Counted from the first letter of the stretch, positions 17,599-25,836 are shown. The stretch: DNA of 64,000 bases from Vibrio penaeicida (GCF_030689305.1 NZ_JAUYVM010000005.1:277637-341636); one strand, 5' to 3'. Notes: a model not told the origin generated them from the sequence alone. Numbers and translations are program-made.

Positions 17599-18864
17599 GT
17601 GAAAAAGATTTTATTCCTAGTAACTTCGATATCATTGAGTGCTAACGCAGAGCTTAAAAACATAGACCCAAATATAGCAATTGAAGGGTCTTACATAGTG
17701 GTTTTGAAAGACAGTATACAGCAACGAGAATCCCGTCAGTTGTTCGAATACTCACCTGAATCTGTCGAGGATATAGCAAATAGCTTAATTTCTGGTGCTC
17801 AAAGTTCGACATCGCGAGCCTATTCAGTAAAAACACAGAATCAAAGTTCATTAAAAGAAACCTATGATGTGGTGCTTAGAGGCTTTCATGCTGATTTGAG
17901 TACTGCTGAGGCTAAATATATTTCAGAACAACCAAATGTAAAATATGTCGTTCCTGATATTTGGATGGAAGCAACAAACCGAACATATGGATTGGACAGA
18001 ATCAATCAACGTAGCCTGCCTTTAGATGGCTATGCTGGAGAGAATACCTCGGGTAAAGGTGTATCTATTTACGTAATAGATTCAGGAGTTGATATTTCAC
18101 ACCCGGAGATTGCTGGTAGGGCTAATTACGGTTATGACTTTGTCGATAGGGATACCAATGCAGGCGACTGCAATGGTCATGGTACACACGTCGCTGGAAC
18201 TGCAGCTGGCAGGACTGTAGGTGTAGCCCCTTCCGCAAACATAGTTTCTGTCCGTGTATTGAATTGTTCTGGATCGGGGAGAGGCTCAGACTCTATATCT
18301 GCCTTTGAGTGGGTTGCAAAAAATGCCAAAAAACCAGCGGTTATTAACTTTAGTGTTGGCTGGAAAAGCGGAAGATGGGCACCTATTGAAAATACAATAA
18401 ATAAAGTCGTTAATTTTCATGGTATTCAAGCTTCAGTATCAGCGGGCAACAGCAATGCTAACGCGTGTGGCTTTTCTCCAGCAGCAGCGAGTTCACCAAT
18501 CCGAGTGGGCTCGTCGGATAGGTACGATTACCGTAGTAACTTTTCCAATTTTGGGTCATGTGTTGACATCTTCGCTCCGGGTAGCAGTATTTACTCAGCT
18601 CAAAATGGTGGTGGTTATATTTACATGAGCGGTACTTCCATGGCAGCTCCTCATGTCGCTGGTACTGCTGCACTTTACCTAGGAAAATTCCCTCATGCTT
18701 CTTCAGAGCAAGTTAAAAATACACTCATTAAGTCAGCATCGGCAAATAAACTTAAAAACATAGGTAGTGGTTCACCTAATCGACTGCTTTACTCTGGGGT
18801 TGTTCCACCAGAGCCTTTCAAAGAGGTTTGGCTTATTCCTATTATCAATTATTTGATTTTATAA
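17599..18864 (+). CDS. Secreted subtilisin-like serine protease (S8) inside the small-protein array
   Basis: 421 aa from GTG 17599. It has a signal peptide (MKKILFLVTSISLSANA), an I9-type propeptide (GSYIVVLKDS ... VKYVVPDIW, about residues 28-123), and a proteinase-K-like catalytic domain with Asp161 (VIDSGVD), His197 (GHGTHVAGT) and Ser347 (GTSMAAPHVAGT). It is a compact protease without the usual PKD/P-domain tail: after the catalytic domain only about 28 residues follow, ending in a hydrophobic segment (PPEPFKEVWLIPIINYLIL). Small secreted paralogues lie on both sides. Subtilase plus OB-fold B subunits is the layout of subtilase cytotoxin SubAB, but this protease keeps a propeptide and orthology is not claimed. 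Confidence 0.9.
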   Translation: MKKILFLVTSISLSANAELKNIDPNIAIEGSYIVVLKDSIQQRESRQLFEYSPESVEDIANSLISGAQSSTSRAYSVKTQNQSSLKETYDVVLRGFHADLSTAEAKYISEQPNVKYVVPDIWMEATNRTYGLDRINQRSLPLDGYAGENTSGKGVSIYVIDSGVDISHPEIAGRANYGYDFVDRDTNAGDCNGHGTHVAGTAAGRTVGVAPSANIVSVRVLNCSGSGRGSDSISAFEWVAKNAKKPAVINFSVGWKSGRWAPIENTINKVVNFHGIQASVSAGNSNANACGFSPAAASSPIRVGSSDRYDYRSNFSNFGSCVDIFAPGSSIYSAQNGGGYIYMSGTSMAAPHVAGTAALYLGKFPHASSEQVKNTLIKSASANKLKNIGSGSPNRLLYSGVVPPEPFKEVWLIPIINYLIL

Positions 18865-19153
18865 GTTTTTTAAGGACATTTAAGAGTTTTAAATGGCGAG
18901 TAGAACATTAGGGGGTATTTTTATCCCCAGTTCATTAATTAGCAATGTTTTGAAAAAAGTAAATCACTAAAATTCAGTTGTTTATGATTTTAAGTTTGTA
19001 TTGTGGCTCCCGTTTTTAGCTTGAAAATAAATGCAGAAATTGATGAGTAAGACTTCCTTAGTTAGCATGCCTAAGAGCAATGGTTTTTATGGAAAACCCA
19101 TGTAGATCACCCTAAGTAGGTGATGTGCACAAACAACGTTATGGAATTTGGTA

Positions 19154-19501
19154 ATGAAAAAAATAGTAGCACTTGCGGCAATCTTTCTTGCATCTAATGC
19201 CTATTCGGCGGTAGGTCAGAGAGACAATTTGGTCATCAAAACTTGGCACCCCTCTGCTGGCAGCCGACCACATGTGGTTCAATATAATGGGCTAACCCGT
19301 GTCTATTTTTCTACAAAAGGCGCTTGGGGTAATGCTAATTGCAGAGACGATTCCGCAGATATTGTGAAAGAAGATACCCATTTAATCTCTTCTATGCTGG
19401 CGGCTTTTATGGCTGGGAAGCGAGTATCCGTAGAGGTTAACGATACCCTTCCTAGAGTCAATGGCGTCTGTAAAATTACAGCTGCTTTTATTAATAATTA
19501 A
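19154..19501 (+). CDS. Small secreted two-cysteine protein, paralogue 3
   Basis: 115 aa; I use ATG 19154 rather than the TTG six bases upstream, because MKKIVALAAIFLASNAYSA is then a standard signal peptide after ggaat. Strands VIKTWH, VVQYN and RVYFST lead to a Cys (NANCRDDS), a helix (ISSMLAAFMAGKRVSVEV) and a second Cys (NGVCKITAAFINN), as in the other members. A MITE-like element begins 6 bp after the stop. The 5' leader resembles that of paralogue 5. The function is unknown. Confidence 0.8.
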   Translation: MKKIVALAAIFLASNAYSAVGQRDNLVIKTWHPSAGSRPHVVQYNGLTRVYFSTKGAWGNANCRDDSADIVKEDTHLISSMLAAFMAGKRVSVEVNDTLPRVNGVCKITAAFINN

Positions 19502-19507
19502 CTTCTC

Positions 19508-19775
19508 TATACCCAAGTAACCTCAAGATGCTAGGTTCAGCGAGATTTATCTGGCTTTCAGGCAAGACATCGATTAGAAGATCTAGTGGTTCTAAATCAA
19601 GAATCGATAACGCAGTGTGAAAGCCAGTTAAACTCGCCCTTGGGAGCCCATATTCAGCTCCATTTCTTCGTCAAAGAACTTGAAAAGGACAAGTCATTCC
19701 ACTGCGTTCTTTTCCTTGAATTGAAGCAGAATATGAGGCTCTGAATCCTTCGCCTTGAGGTCACTTGGGTATATA
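19508..19775. repeat. Vibrio-type MITE-like element, copy B
   Basis: 268 bp with terminal inverted repeats (tatacccaagtaacctcaagatgc ... cgccttgaggtcacttgggtata). The interior is shared with copies D and E (e.g. gcccttgggagcccatatt, tcgtcaaagaacttg). It has no coding capacity and was inserted immediately after the stop codon of paralogue 3. Confidence 0.85.
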
Positions 19776-19828
19776 ACTTAGATTATATAACTATTTTCTT
19801 AAGAACTTTAAATCTACATGGGTCAAGT

Positions 19829-20173
19829 ATGAAAAAATTAATATTTCTATTATCTTTCTTAGCATTTATTACAGTAAGTAGCGTTGCCAATGCTGCCTGT
19901 AATAGGGATGAGTGTTACGGAAAAGGTGTTGAAGTGGTCACGTCAATGATGGTACATGAAGGTGGTGTTTATATTATCCCTCCAGAAAGTAGCCGCAATA
20001 ACTTAGATTGTCGTCTTGATGGTACCAGTATGACTTTAAATAAAGACCATCCTTATTTTAAAGAAGTTTATTCTACAATTCTAACGGCTATGGCTTCAGG
20101 TAATAATTTAATGGTACGTATAAAGAATGGATCTCAAGGTTGCCAAGTCTCTTATGCTAGGATTTATTATTAA
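19829..20173 (+). CDS. Small secreted two-cysteine protein, paralogue 4
   Basis: 114 aa with signal peptide MKKLIFLLSFLAFITVSSVANA. It carries an extra N-terminal Cys pair (CNRDECYGKG) like paralogue 9 (CSGHSCTG), then strands VEVVTSMMV and VYIIPPES, the first conserved Cys (LDCRLDG), the helix (YFKEVYSTILTAMASGNNL), the second Cys (GCQVSYARIYY). The helix motif 'VYS.(I/L)LTA' is nearly identical to that of paralogue 9, which suggests a subfamily of four-cysteine members. It is expressed alone or from a promoter in the preceding spacer. The function is unknown. Confidence 0.8.
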   Translation: MKKLIFLLSFLAFITVSSVANAACNRDECYGKGVEVVTSMMVHEGGVYIIPPESSRNNLDCRLDGTSMTLNKDHPYFKEVYSTILTAMASGNNLMVRIKNGSQGCQVSYARIYY

Positions 20174-20494
20174 GAAGTTGTAAATTACGTTGTGGAAATA
20201 AAATTACCAATTTTATATTTACTTTTTACAACTGATTAAACTTAAATTAATACAGTAAAGCTGGCTAATTGGGCTGGCTTTTATTTTTAATAATATGCTT
20301 CTAATTTTATTGGAACCAATTTTTAATTTATTGATACTACATTCAATTACTTTTTACATCCTAAAATCGTCTATTCGCTCTCGTTTTTTAATCAAACCTC
20401 CAAACATGAATTGATGGGTAAACGTCAATTTATTAGCATCTCCGCGAACTTATATATCGTATAGCTGTAACTCGTTGAAATAGAGAAACTAAAT
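20174..20494. promoter_or_regulatory. AT-rich spacer/leader before the paralogue 5-11 operon
   Basis: 321 bp without an ORF. The second half (about 20378-20444) resembles the leader before paralogue 3 (about 19009-19075): both have a cgttttt run, then aattgatg.gtaa and ttagcat at similar spacing. This is probably a duplicated promoter/leader. A 'ctggct' direct repeat near 20260-20280 is not an inverted repeat and so is not a convincing terminator. Confidence 0.4.
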
Positions 20495-20803
20495 ATGAAA
20501 GTAAAAACATTGCTTACTGCAGCACTCACTACCTTCTCTGTGTTTGCACAAGCAGAACAAATACTGGGGTCTAAAACCGTTTTGCGAACCTTCTCGGAAG
20601 GTTCTGCTAAAGCGGGTTTTTATACTAAAGAAGGGCTGCAAGAATGTAAGTGGGGCATTATGTATATAGATTTGTCGACTGAAGCTGGAAAGGCGATGTT
20701 CTCTCAAGTGCTTACGGCAAAAACAGCGGGTTTTAAAATCGTACGTATCGATTATTCAAAGACAGGTGCACTCTGCACAGCCAATGGGTTGCACATTCAA
20801 TAA
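20495..20803 (+). CDS. Small secreted two-cysteine protein, paralogue 5
   Basis: 102 aa, the shortest member; signal peptide MKVKTLLTAALTTFSVFAQA. Strands ILGSKTVLRTFSE and AGFYT lead to the first Cys (LQECKWGIMYIDL), a helix (GKAMFSQVLTAKTAGFKIV) and the second Cys (GALCTANGLHIQ). It is the first gene of a compact operon (spacers of 2-34 bp to paralogue 11), so it should be under the leader at 20174-20494. The function is unknown. Confidence 0.8.
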   Translation: MKVKTLLTAALTTFSVFAQAEQILGSKTVLRTFSEGSAKAGFYTKEGLQECKWGIMYIDLSTEAGKAMFSQVLTAKTAGFKIVRIDYSKTGALCTANGLHIQ

Positions 20804-20832
20804 CAGGGCATATTTAATTTCAAGGAAGAAAA

Positions 20833-21183
20833 ATGAAAGTAATAAAGTTTATTTTGTTAAGCGTGATCGTATTGATCCCAAGTTTAAGTTTTGCAGCCGG
20901 CGTAACTTCTGATAAAGGGCAAGTCAAGCTGATTAACGTTCAGAGAGAGGGCAACTTTGTACGTGTAGATTTCTCACAACCTATTAAAAATCCAGGGAAT
21001 TGTGAAGGAGCGAGCTTTTACATCGCTGAACTTAGTGATTCATCAGGAAGTAACCGTTTCTATTCAGCGCTTCTCACGGCATATACATCAAAATCGACAG
21101 TGAGCTTCTGGGTTTCAGGATGTACCAAGCAAAAATATTGGGGACAGACTCGCCCTGCAATTTTTGACATCTACATGTATTAG
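20833..21183 (+). CDS. Small secreted two-cysteine protein, paralogue 6
   Basis: 116 aa; signal peptide MKVIKFILLSVIVLIPSLSFA; aaggaag ribosome site. VKLINVQREG and FVRVDFSQP are strands; the first Cys is in NPGNCEGASFYIAEL; the helix is RFYSALLTAYTSKSTVSFW; the second Cys is in SGCTKQKYWGQTRPAIFDI. The segment helix-V-strand-Cys-Pro-strand matches the order in cholera-toxin B (helix, 'AYLTEAKV', Cys, 'TPHAIAAISM'), and this is the clearest member for that comparison. Paralogue 10 shares the CxxxxWG(Q/K)T.P ending. Confidence 0.8.
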   Translation: MKVIKFILLSVIVLIPSLSFAAGVTSDKGQVKLINVQREGNFVRVDFSQPIKNPGNCEGASFYIAELSDSSGSNRFYSALLTAYTSKSTVSFWVSGCTKQKYWGQTRPAIFDIYMY

Positions 21184-21199
21184 TGAACGGTTAGATCTA

Positions 21200-21556
21200 A
21201 TGATAAAGAACATCACTCTATTTTCTCTGGCTTCGCTTTTATTGTCGTTTCCATCATACGGTAAATGGTTAAGCACCAGCGGCACAATAACATCGTTAAC
21301 AACGTATGGTCATACCAATACGGTGCTCGTGAGCTTAACGGATCAAGGGGCAAATATTACAGAATGCTCCAACAAAACCACTTTCGCTATTAGTAGTTCT
21401 TTAGATCCAGAGGCGCGTTCAAGGATGTATTCCATGCTTCTAGCTGCAAGAGCGTCGGGGAAGGCGGTTACCATTTCTTATAGCGATGTTGGCGGTTGTG
21501 AGCCGTGGGATCGCAATCTCAACGTTTACCGAAGAATCACCCGCCTCATTCACTAA
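21200..21556 (+). CDS. Small secreted two-cysteine protein, paralogue 7
   Basis: I start it at ATG 21200 (118 aa), where MIKNITLFSLASLLLSFPSYG forms a signal peptide; the longer frame from 21164 overlaps paralogue 6. Strands LSTSGTITSL and TVLVSLTDQ, first Cys (ITECSNKTTFAIS), helix (RMYSMLLAARASGKAVTIS), second Cys (VGGCEPWDR), then an arginine-rich last strand (VYRRITRLIH). Its sequence and order are closest to paralogue 8 (TTYGHTNTVLV / LTYPGSTLVLI), suggesting a recent tandem duplication. Confidence 0.78.
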   Translation: MIKNITLFSLASLLLSFPSYGKWLSTSGTITSLTTYGHTNTVLVSLTDQGANITECSNKTTFAISSSLDPEARSRMYSMLLAARASGKAVTISYSDVGGCEPWDRNLNVYRRITRLIH

Positions 21557-21584
21557 TTTTTTAAACTCAGTTGGTAAAACATAA

Positions 21585-21929
21585 ATGAAAAAATACATAA
21601 TTTTTCTAGTGCTTTTACTGGTATCTGCGTCCTCTTACGCAAGATACACCAGTAATTTCACAGGCGTTATTACAGATGTTCTTACATACCCAGGAAGCAC
21701 GCTTGTATTGATTAAAGTGACGAATATGCCTAAGAGTCATCCAAAATGCACAACGCTGGATTATATGGCGATTGATCCGGCTATCTCGTCTGAATCTCGT
21801 CAGCTGGTTATGTCTCGGATTCTCACGGCATACAGCACTAAAGAAACGGTGAATATCGGGTACGACAAAGAAAGCTATTCAGACTCATGCACTGGTGGCG
21901 ACCGCATGCGCGTACATAGGGTGGGATAA
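21585..21929 (+). CDS. Small secreted two-cysteine protein, paralogue 8
   Basis: 114 aa; signal peptide MKKYIIFLVLLLVSASSYA. Strands FTGVITDVLTY and TLVLIKVT, first Cys in HPKCTTLDYMAID, helix (SRQLVMSRILTAYSTKETV), second Cys (SDSCTGGDRMRVHRVG). Only 2 bp separate it from paralogue 9, so the two are translationally coupled. The function is unknown. Confidence 0.8.
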   Translation: MKKYIIFLVLLLVSASSYARYTSNFTGVITDVLTYPGSTLVLIKVTNMPKSHPKCTTLDYMAIDPAISSESRQLVMSRILTAYSTKETVNIGYDKESYSDSCTGGDRMRVHRVG

Positions 21930-21931
21930 GA

Positions 21932-22261
21932 ATGAAAACGTTAATTGCAGCTTTATTATTCTCGCTTCTGTCTTTTCAAACATTCGCTGGGTGCAGTGGG
22001 CACAGCTGTACAGGTGTTAAAGTTAGCCGTCTTTACGTCAATGTAGATGGTAATGCGGTGGTGAGTACATCTGGAAACGAAGCAAATCTAACCTGTGAAG
22101 CGGGAAAAAACGGGTATATCCATCTAGATCCAGCAAGTAAGAACTACGAAGCAGTGTATTCATTATTGCTTACTGCCCATATTCAAGCACACCCCATTTG
22201 GATTCGAACAAATTCGGATTCTAGTATGTGTAAAGTGGTTTATGTGGTTTCGGATAAATAG
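21932..22261 (+). CDS. Small secreted two-cysteine protein, paralogue 9
   Basis: 109 aa; signal peptide MKTLIAALLFSLLSFQTFA; mature N-terminus GCSGHSCTGVKVSRL carries an additional Cys pair shared with paralogue 4. First conserved Cys in NLTCEAGKNGYIHL, helix YEAVYSLLLTAHIQAHPIW, second Cys in SSMCKVVYVVSD. The start is coupled to the preceding gene (2 bp). The function is unknown. Confidence 0.8.
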   Translation: MKTLIAALLFSLLSFQTFAGCSGHSCTGVKVSRLYVNVDGNAVVSTSGNEANLTCEAGKNGYIHLDPASKNYEAVYSLLLTAHIQAHPIWIRTNSDSSMCKVVYVVSDK

Positions 22262-22295
22262 TAATTACAGTAACAATTCACACTAAAGGTTAAAC

Positions 22296-22625
22296 ATGTT
22301 ATCGAACACATTAAAAGTAGTCACACTTATAGCTCTGCTTGTTTGTACGTTCTCTGCTTCAGCTAATACTGAAAAATATGTACCTACTCAAATTAGCGTC
22401 GAGTTAGGGAATGTATATATTTGGAATGCGAGTTATATCAATACGAAAGGTTGTGATTTATCTGGAGTTGTTAAGCTTAATAGAGACGCTTTAGGATTTC
22501 AGGAAATGTACAGCATGGTACTCACCGCTTACACCGCCAAGAAACCCATTGGATTTTGGATCAGAAGTTGTGAGTCCAGTCCTTGGGGGAAAACCATCCC
22601 AACCGCCTATATGAGTTACATGTAG
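22296..22625 (+). CDS. Small secreted two-cysteine protein, paralogue 10
   Basis: 109 aa; signal peptide with MLSNTLKVVTLIALLVCTFS and an ASA cleavage site; mature chain about 86 aa. Strands TQISVELGN and VYIWNASYI, first Cys (TKGCDLSGVVKL), helix (EMYSMVLTAYTAKKPIGFW), second Cys (RSCESSPWGKTIPTAYMSYM). It is similar in its last 30 residues to paralogue 6. An aaaggt ribosome site precedes ATG. The function is unknown. Confidence 0.8.
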   Translation: MLSNTLKVVTLIALLVCTFSASANTEKYVPTQISVELGNVYIWNASYINTKGCDLSGVVKLNRDALGFQEMYSMVLTAYTAKKPIGFWIRSCESSPWGKTIPTAYMSYM

Positions 22626-22657
22626 GCGTTCCATAAAAAAACAAGACGAGAGTTAAT

Positions 22658-22999
22658 ATGAGAAACTGGATATTCGCGGTACTGCTAAGTGCTGTAAGCT
22701 GTATGTCTCATGCAGGAGTTGATATTGCTTCTACTGTTGAAAGGCTAAAAATTAATGGTGATGGCAAACTATGGATTAAAATGACAAGTCCTGCGTTTGA
22801 TAAGTATTGCAAGAAAGGTTGGTATGAATTCAATATGTATATTCCTGAGTCTGATAAGTCTTACCCCTTTTATTATGCTCTATTAACGACAGCGCTATCG
22901 AGTGGGAAGAGTGTGTATATCGCTAATATCAGTAAATACGATGGCAGTACGTACTGTGATTTAACCAAAACAGGATATGGCATCGTTCTGCGTAGGTAG
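22658..22999 (+). CDS. Small secreted two-cysteine protein, paralogue 11
   Basis: 113 aa; signal peptide MRNWIFAVLLSAVSCMSHA. It is more divergent: strands VERLKINGD and KLWIKMTSP, first Cys (KYCKKGWYEFNMYI), helix (PFYYALLTTALSSGKSVYI), second Cys (STYCDLTKTGYGIVLRR). It is the last gene of the paralogue 5-11 operon; a strong hairpin terminator follows within 20 bp. The function is unknown. Confidence 0.8.
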   Translation: MRNWIFAVLLSAVSCMSHAGVDIASTVERLKINGDGKLWIKMTSPAFDKYCKKGWYEFNMYIPESDKSYPFYYALLTTALSSGKSVYIANISKYDGSTYCDLTKTGYGIVLRR

Positions 23000-23017
23000 T
23001 CGAAAATCCAAAAATTG

Positions 23018-23059
23018 AAAAAGCCAGCGATTAGGTTTTCTCTATATCGCTGGCTTTTG
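23018..23059. terminator. Bidirectional terminator between small-protein operon and prtV
   Basis: The stem aaaaagccagcgat ... atcgctggctttt ends in a T-rich tract. It is used by paralogue 11 (+) and by the prtV gene (-), which stop on either side. A near-identical hairpin lies at 26178 behind the second prtV copy. Confidence 0.9.
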
Positions 23060-23079
23060 TCGTTTCTAGGTTATGCCAT

Positions 23080-25836
23080 TTAATCTAACCGAATTTTAGT
23101 GGAGTCTTTTTCTCCTTCGTTATCGGTGACTGTTAGCCTAACTGCCTTTTTATTGGCGGGGAGTCGGGTGAAGATAACAGTGCCGAAGCGTACTTTTTTC
23201 TTACCCAATTTCCAGCGAGTTTTCACGATATGCCCATCCGGATCGTAGCTTGTGGAATACAGCAAAGCGTAACGCCCGAATAGAGGGAAATAGCCACCCT
23301 GAGCGACAGGCGGTTCGTTAACTGCTGCGACAATCTCTATCGTTTCTGAATGACGAGCCGTTGCACCTTGGTCGTCAGTCACCGTAAGTACGACCGTATA
23401 TTCACCTGCTTTGTCGTAGTTCCAACTTGGGTTGAACTCTGTACTGGTTTGACCATTTCCAAAGTCCCACAAATACCCAATAATATCGCCGTCGGGGTCA
23501 CTACTCACGTTAGAGGAGGTGACGCTCATGCCTTCGACTTTTAAAGTGAAGTCGGCGGTTGGCGCTTCATTGGGTTTATCGTAAGAAACTTGAATGACGC
23601 CATAGCTGTTATCAGGCGCTTGATGGATCAGTTTTACCGATAACCCATACTCCATCACTTTGCGACCAGCGTGTGGAGCACCGGGGGAAGAGTAATCCTC
23701 TTTATCATCAAACACACCGTTTGGCGTTAGGCTGGTATCTTGCAGCAAGTTACCTTCTTTATCGACCAAAACGAGTGGCGAATTGTTTTCTAAAGAAAAG
23801 GCAGCATCGCGAACTTGGTAACGGGATCTCGCGACTTCGCCGCTAGACCAAACAAACGGAGTTTGGTCGGCATCAACCACACCTAGCCAACCTTCCCCAG
23901 GGTGCAATCCTACCCAATTATCGGTAAAGGAATTATCGACATACCACACAACCAAACCTGGATCATAAGAAATCAGCTGTCCAATTCTGCGAATACTCTC
24001 AAGCCCTTTATCGACGCCATCGTAACTGCGCCATTGGAGCAAGTAATAGTGATCCGCTAAGTGGAAGCCTGCATTCTTACTGAATCCGCTGAATGCAAAG
24101 GTGCTTGTTCTTTCAGCATCATCAATGCCACGAGTCGCTCCGTCGACTTCAAACGCAATGTCATCTACGTACAACCCTTCCATGGCTAAACCGCCATCAG
24201 TGACATAATCAAAAGTGAGGGTGATTTCGCTGCCTGCCCATTCCGACAGATCAAAACGAGCGTCTACCCATCCTTTAGAGTCTCCTGTTATCGCAGGTAC
24301 CAGACCCGTGTTGTAAGGATCTTGAGTGGTCGTAATGTTCCCCGCGATTTGAGTGCCATTGACCAATACTCGAGCATAATCGTAGTCCACTTCTATCTCA
24401 TACCACGCCTTAAAGGTGAGGTGTACTGAACCACCCGAAGGGACAGTGAGTTTACGGCTCATACTGTTATTGAGGTCGTCCCCTTTCTGGGAGTAAAACG
24501 AGTATTCGCCGCCAAACGGTTTAACACCGTCGACTTTTTTCGCAGGTAATTCGATTTTCACCATATTGGGGCGAAGGTTATCCGTGGTTTCAAATAACGT
24601 TAGGTTACGAGGCTTCTCGGCTAAATCGTCAAGCGAGAGTTGTGTGCTGTTCAACCAGCGTCCCCCTAACGATTCTTGCAAGAACTCTTTGGCATAAGAA
24701 CTGAATGCTGTGGGTCTAATCCCCCCTAGTTCGCCTGCCCAGCTGCCAGAAGACATAATGGACCAATACGCGACAGGCTCACCTTTACCCGTTCCTCGAG
24801 TGTCGTATTCGTCTGGTAAGCCTAAGTCGTGCGCGTATTCATGCGCCGCGACTCCAACGGCAGCATCAAGAGGCTGAATGGTGTAATCAAACGCAGCGTA
24901 TTGCCCATTGAAGCGATCAGGTAGCGTGCTGGACGTTCCCGGAAGTTGGTGAACAGAACCTAAGTTCCAGCGGTGAGACCAAATGGCGTCTTCACCCAAA
25001 ACACCACCACCGGCTTCTTCGCCCACCGAGGAATGGAAGATCATAAGGTGGTCGATTAGCCCATCAGGTTCACGGTAATCGCCATCGCCATCATAGTCGT
25101 ATCGGTCTTCAATGTCGTAGTCGTCTAAGTTGACACTGGGATCATTCGCCAGCTGGTTGAGAGCTTCTCGCACCAATTCACGAACATTACTGTCGTTGCC
25201 AGAACTGGCGTCGTTCCCTCCGTAGTACTTGGCGTTTTTAGCCGCTCTATACCACCCGAATCCTTCACCCGTAACCGAATAGGTTCCACCGGATTCTTGT
25301 TCGTAATATTGCTTCATAGAAACAATGTTTTCGCCATTGGGACCTTCATAGCCTGAGGGGGAAAACAACAAGTCAGCGTAATGCGAAATAGGGTAAGAGT
25401 CATACAACATATCGGTATGCTCATCGGTGATTCTGTTGTCATCCCACGGTAAGTCAGGGAAGTCGATCATCAACGCGATGACTCTGTCCGTTCTTTTTAT
25501 GGTGACAGAACGGGACGAAAAAGAAATGGCATTGAGCTTCTGCCCTTTCTTATTTGCTAACGATTTAAATATCTTATTTCTCTGCTCAATGGCTTTTTTT
25601 CCAAATTGAGCATCGCCATGTGTATGAGGGTTCAGTTTTGTATTTAAGAATGTCTTTACGGCTTCTTCTTTTTCTATTTGTGTTGCATCTTTACTGAGTT
25701 TTCCAGAGCGAATTAGCATTTCCGCTATTCTCTCTTCATTAACAACACCCATATCGGCCGGAGTATTGGCGTAAGATATTCCACTGAATACTGCCAGCGA
25801 TGTTGCCAGCAGCATGGTGTTTTTAAAAATTGCCAT
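23080..25836 (-). CDS. prtV: PrtV-type secreted M6 metalloprotease
   Basis: 918 aa, the length of V. cholerae PrtV. It has a signal peptide (MAIFKNTMLLATSLAVFSG ... YA), a propeptide, and a zinc endopeptidase domain with H332-E333-Y-A-H336-DLGLPD, the third ligand being the final Asp. The methionine-turn segment is WSIMSSGSWAGELGG. A lectin-like/beta-sandwich region and two C-terminal PKD domains follow (DPDGDIIGYLWDFGNG; SYDPDGHIVKTRWKLG). PrtV is a type II-secreted virulence and anti-grazing protease that cleaves host extracellular and plasma proteins. All active-site residues are intact. It is one half of a tandem duplication with the gene at 26240. Confidence 0.93.
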   Translation of the reverse strand: MAIFKNTMLLATSLAVFSGISYANTPADMGVVNEERIAEMLIRSGKLSKDATQIEKEEAVKTFLNTKLNPHTHGDAQFGKKAIEQRNKIFKSLANKKGQKLNAISFSSRSVTIKRTDRVIALMIDFPDLPWDDNRITDEHTDMLYDSYPISHYADLLFSPSGYEGPNGENIVSMKQYYEQESGGTYSVTGEGFGWYRAAKNAKYYGGNDASSGNDSNVRELVREALNQLANDPSVNLDDYDIEDRYDYDGDGDYREPDGLIDHLMIFHSSVGEEAGGGVLGEDAIWSHRWNLGSVHQLPGTSSTLPDRFNGQYAAFDYTIQPLDAAVGVAAHEYAHDLGLPDEYDTRGTGKGEPVAYWSIMSSGSWAGELGGIRPTAFSSYAKEFLQESLGGRWLNSTQLSLDDLAEKPRNLTLFETTDNLRPNMVKIELPAKKVDGVKPFGGEYSFYSQKGDDLNNSMSRKLTVPSGGSVHLTFKAWYEIEVDYDYARVLVNGTQIAGNITTTQDPYNTGLVPAITGDSKGWVDARFDLSEWAGSEITLTFDYVTDGGLAMEGLYVDDIAFEVDGATRGIDDAERTSTFAFSGFSKNAGFHLADHYYLLQWRSYDGVDKGLESIRRIGQLISYDPGLVVWYVDNSFTDNWVGLHPGEGWLGVVDADQTPFVWSSGEVARSRYQVRDAAFSLENNSPLVLVDKEGNLLQDTSLTPNGVFDDKEDYSSPGAPHAGRKVMEYGLSVKLIHQAPDNSYGVIQVSYDKPNEAPTADFTLKVEGMSVTSSNVSSDPDGDIIGYLWDFGNGQTSTEFNPSWNYDKAGEYTVVLTVTDDQGATARHSETIEIVAAVNEPPVAQGGYFPLFGRYALLYSTSYDPDGHIVKTRWKLGKKKVRFGTVIFTRLPANKKAVRLTVTDNEGEKDSTKIRLD

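Noticed and set aside
17599..18864. Direct orthologue of SubA of subtilase cytotoxin
   Set aside because: It has an I9 propeptide and a standard proteinase-K-like domain; only the gene context, not the sequence, recalls SubAB.
20255..20290. Rho-independent terminator after paralogue 4
   Set aside because: The apparent arms (ctggct ... ctggct) are direct, not inverted, repeats and cannot form a stem.
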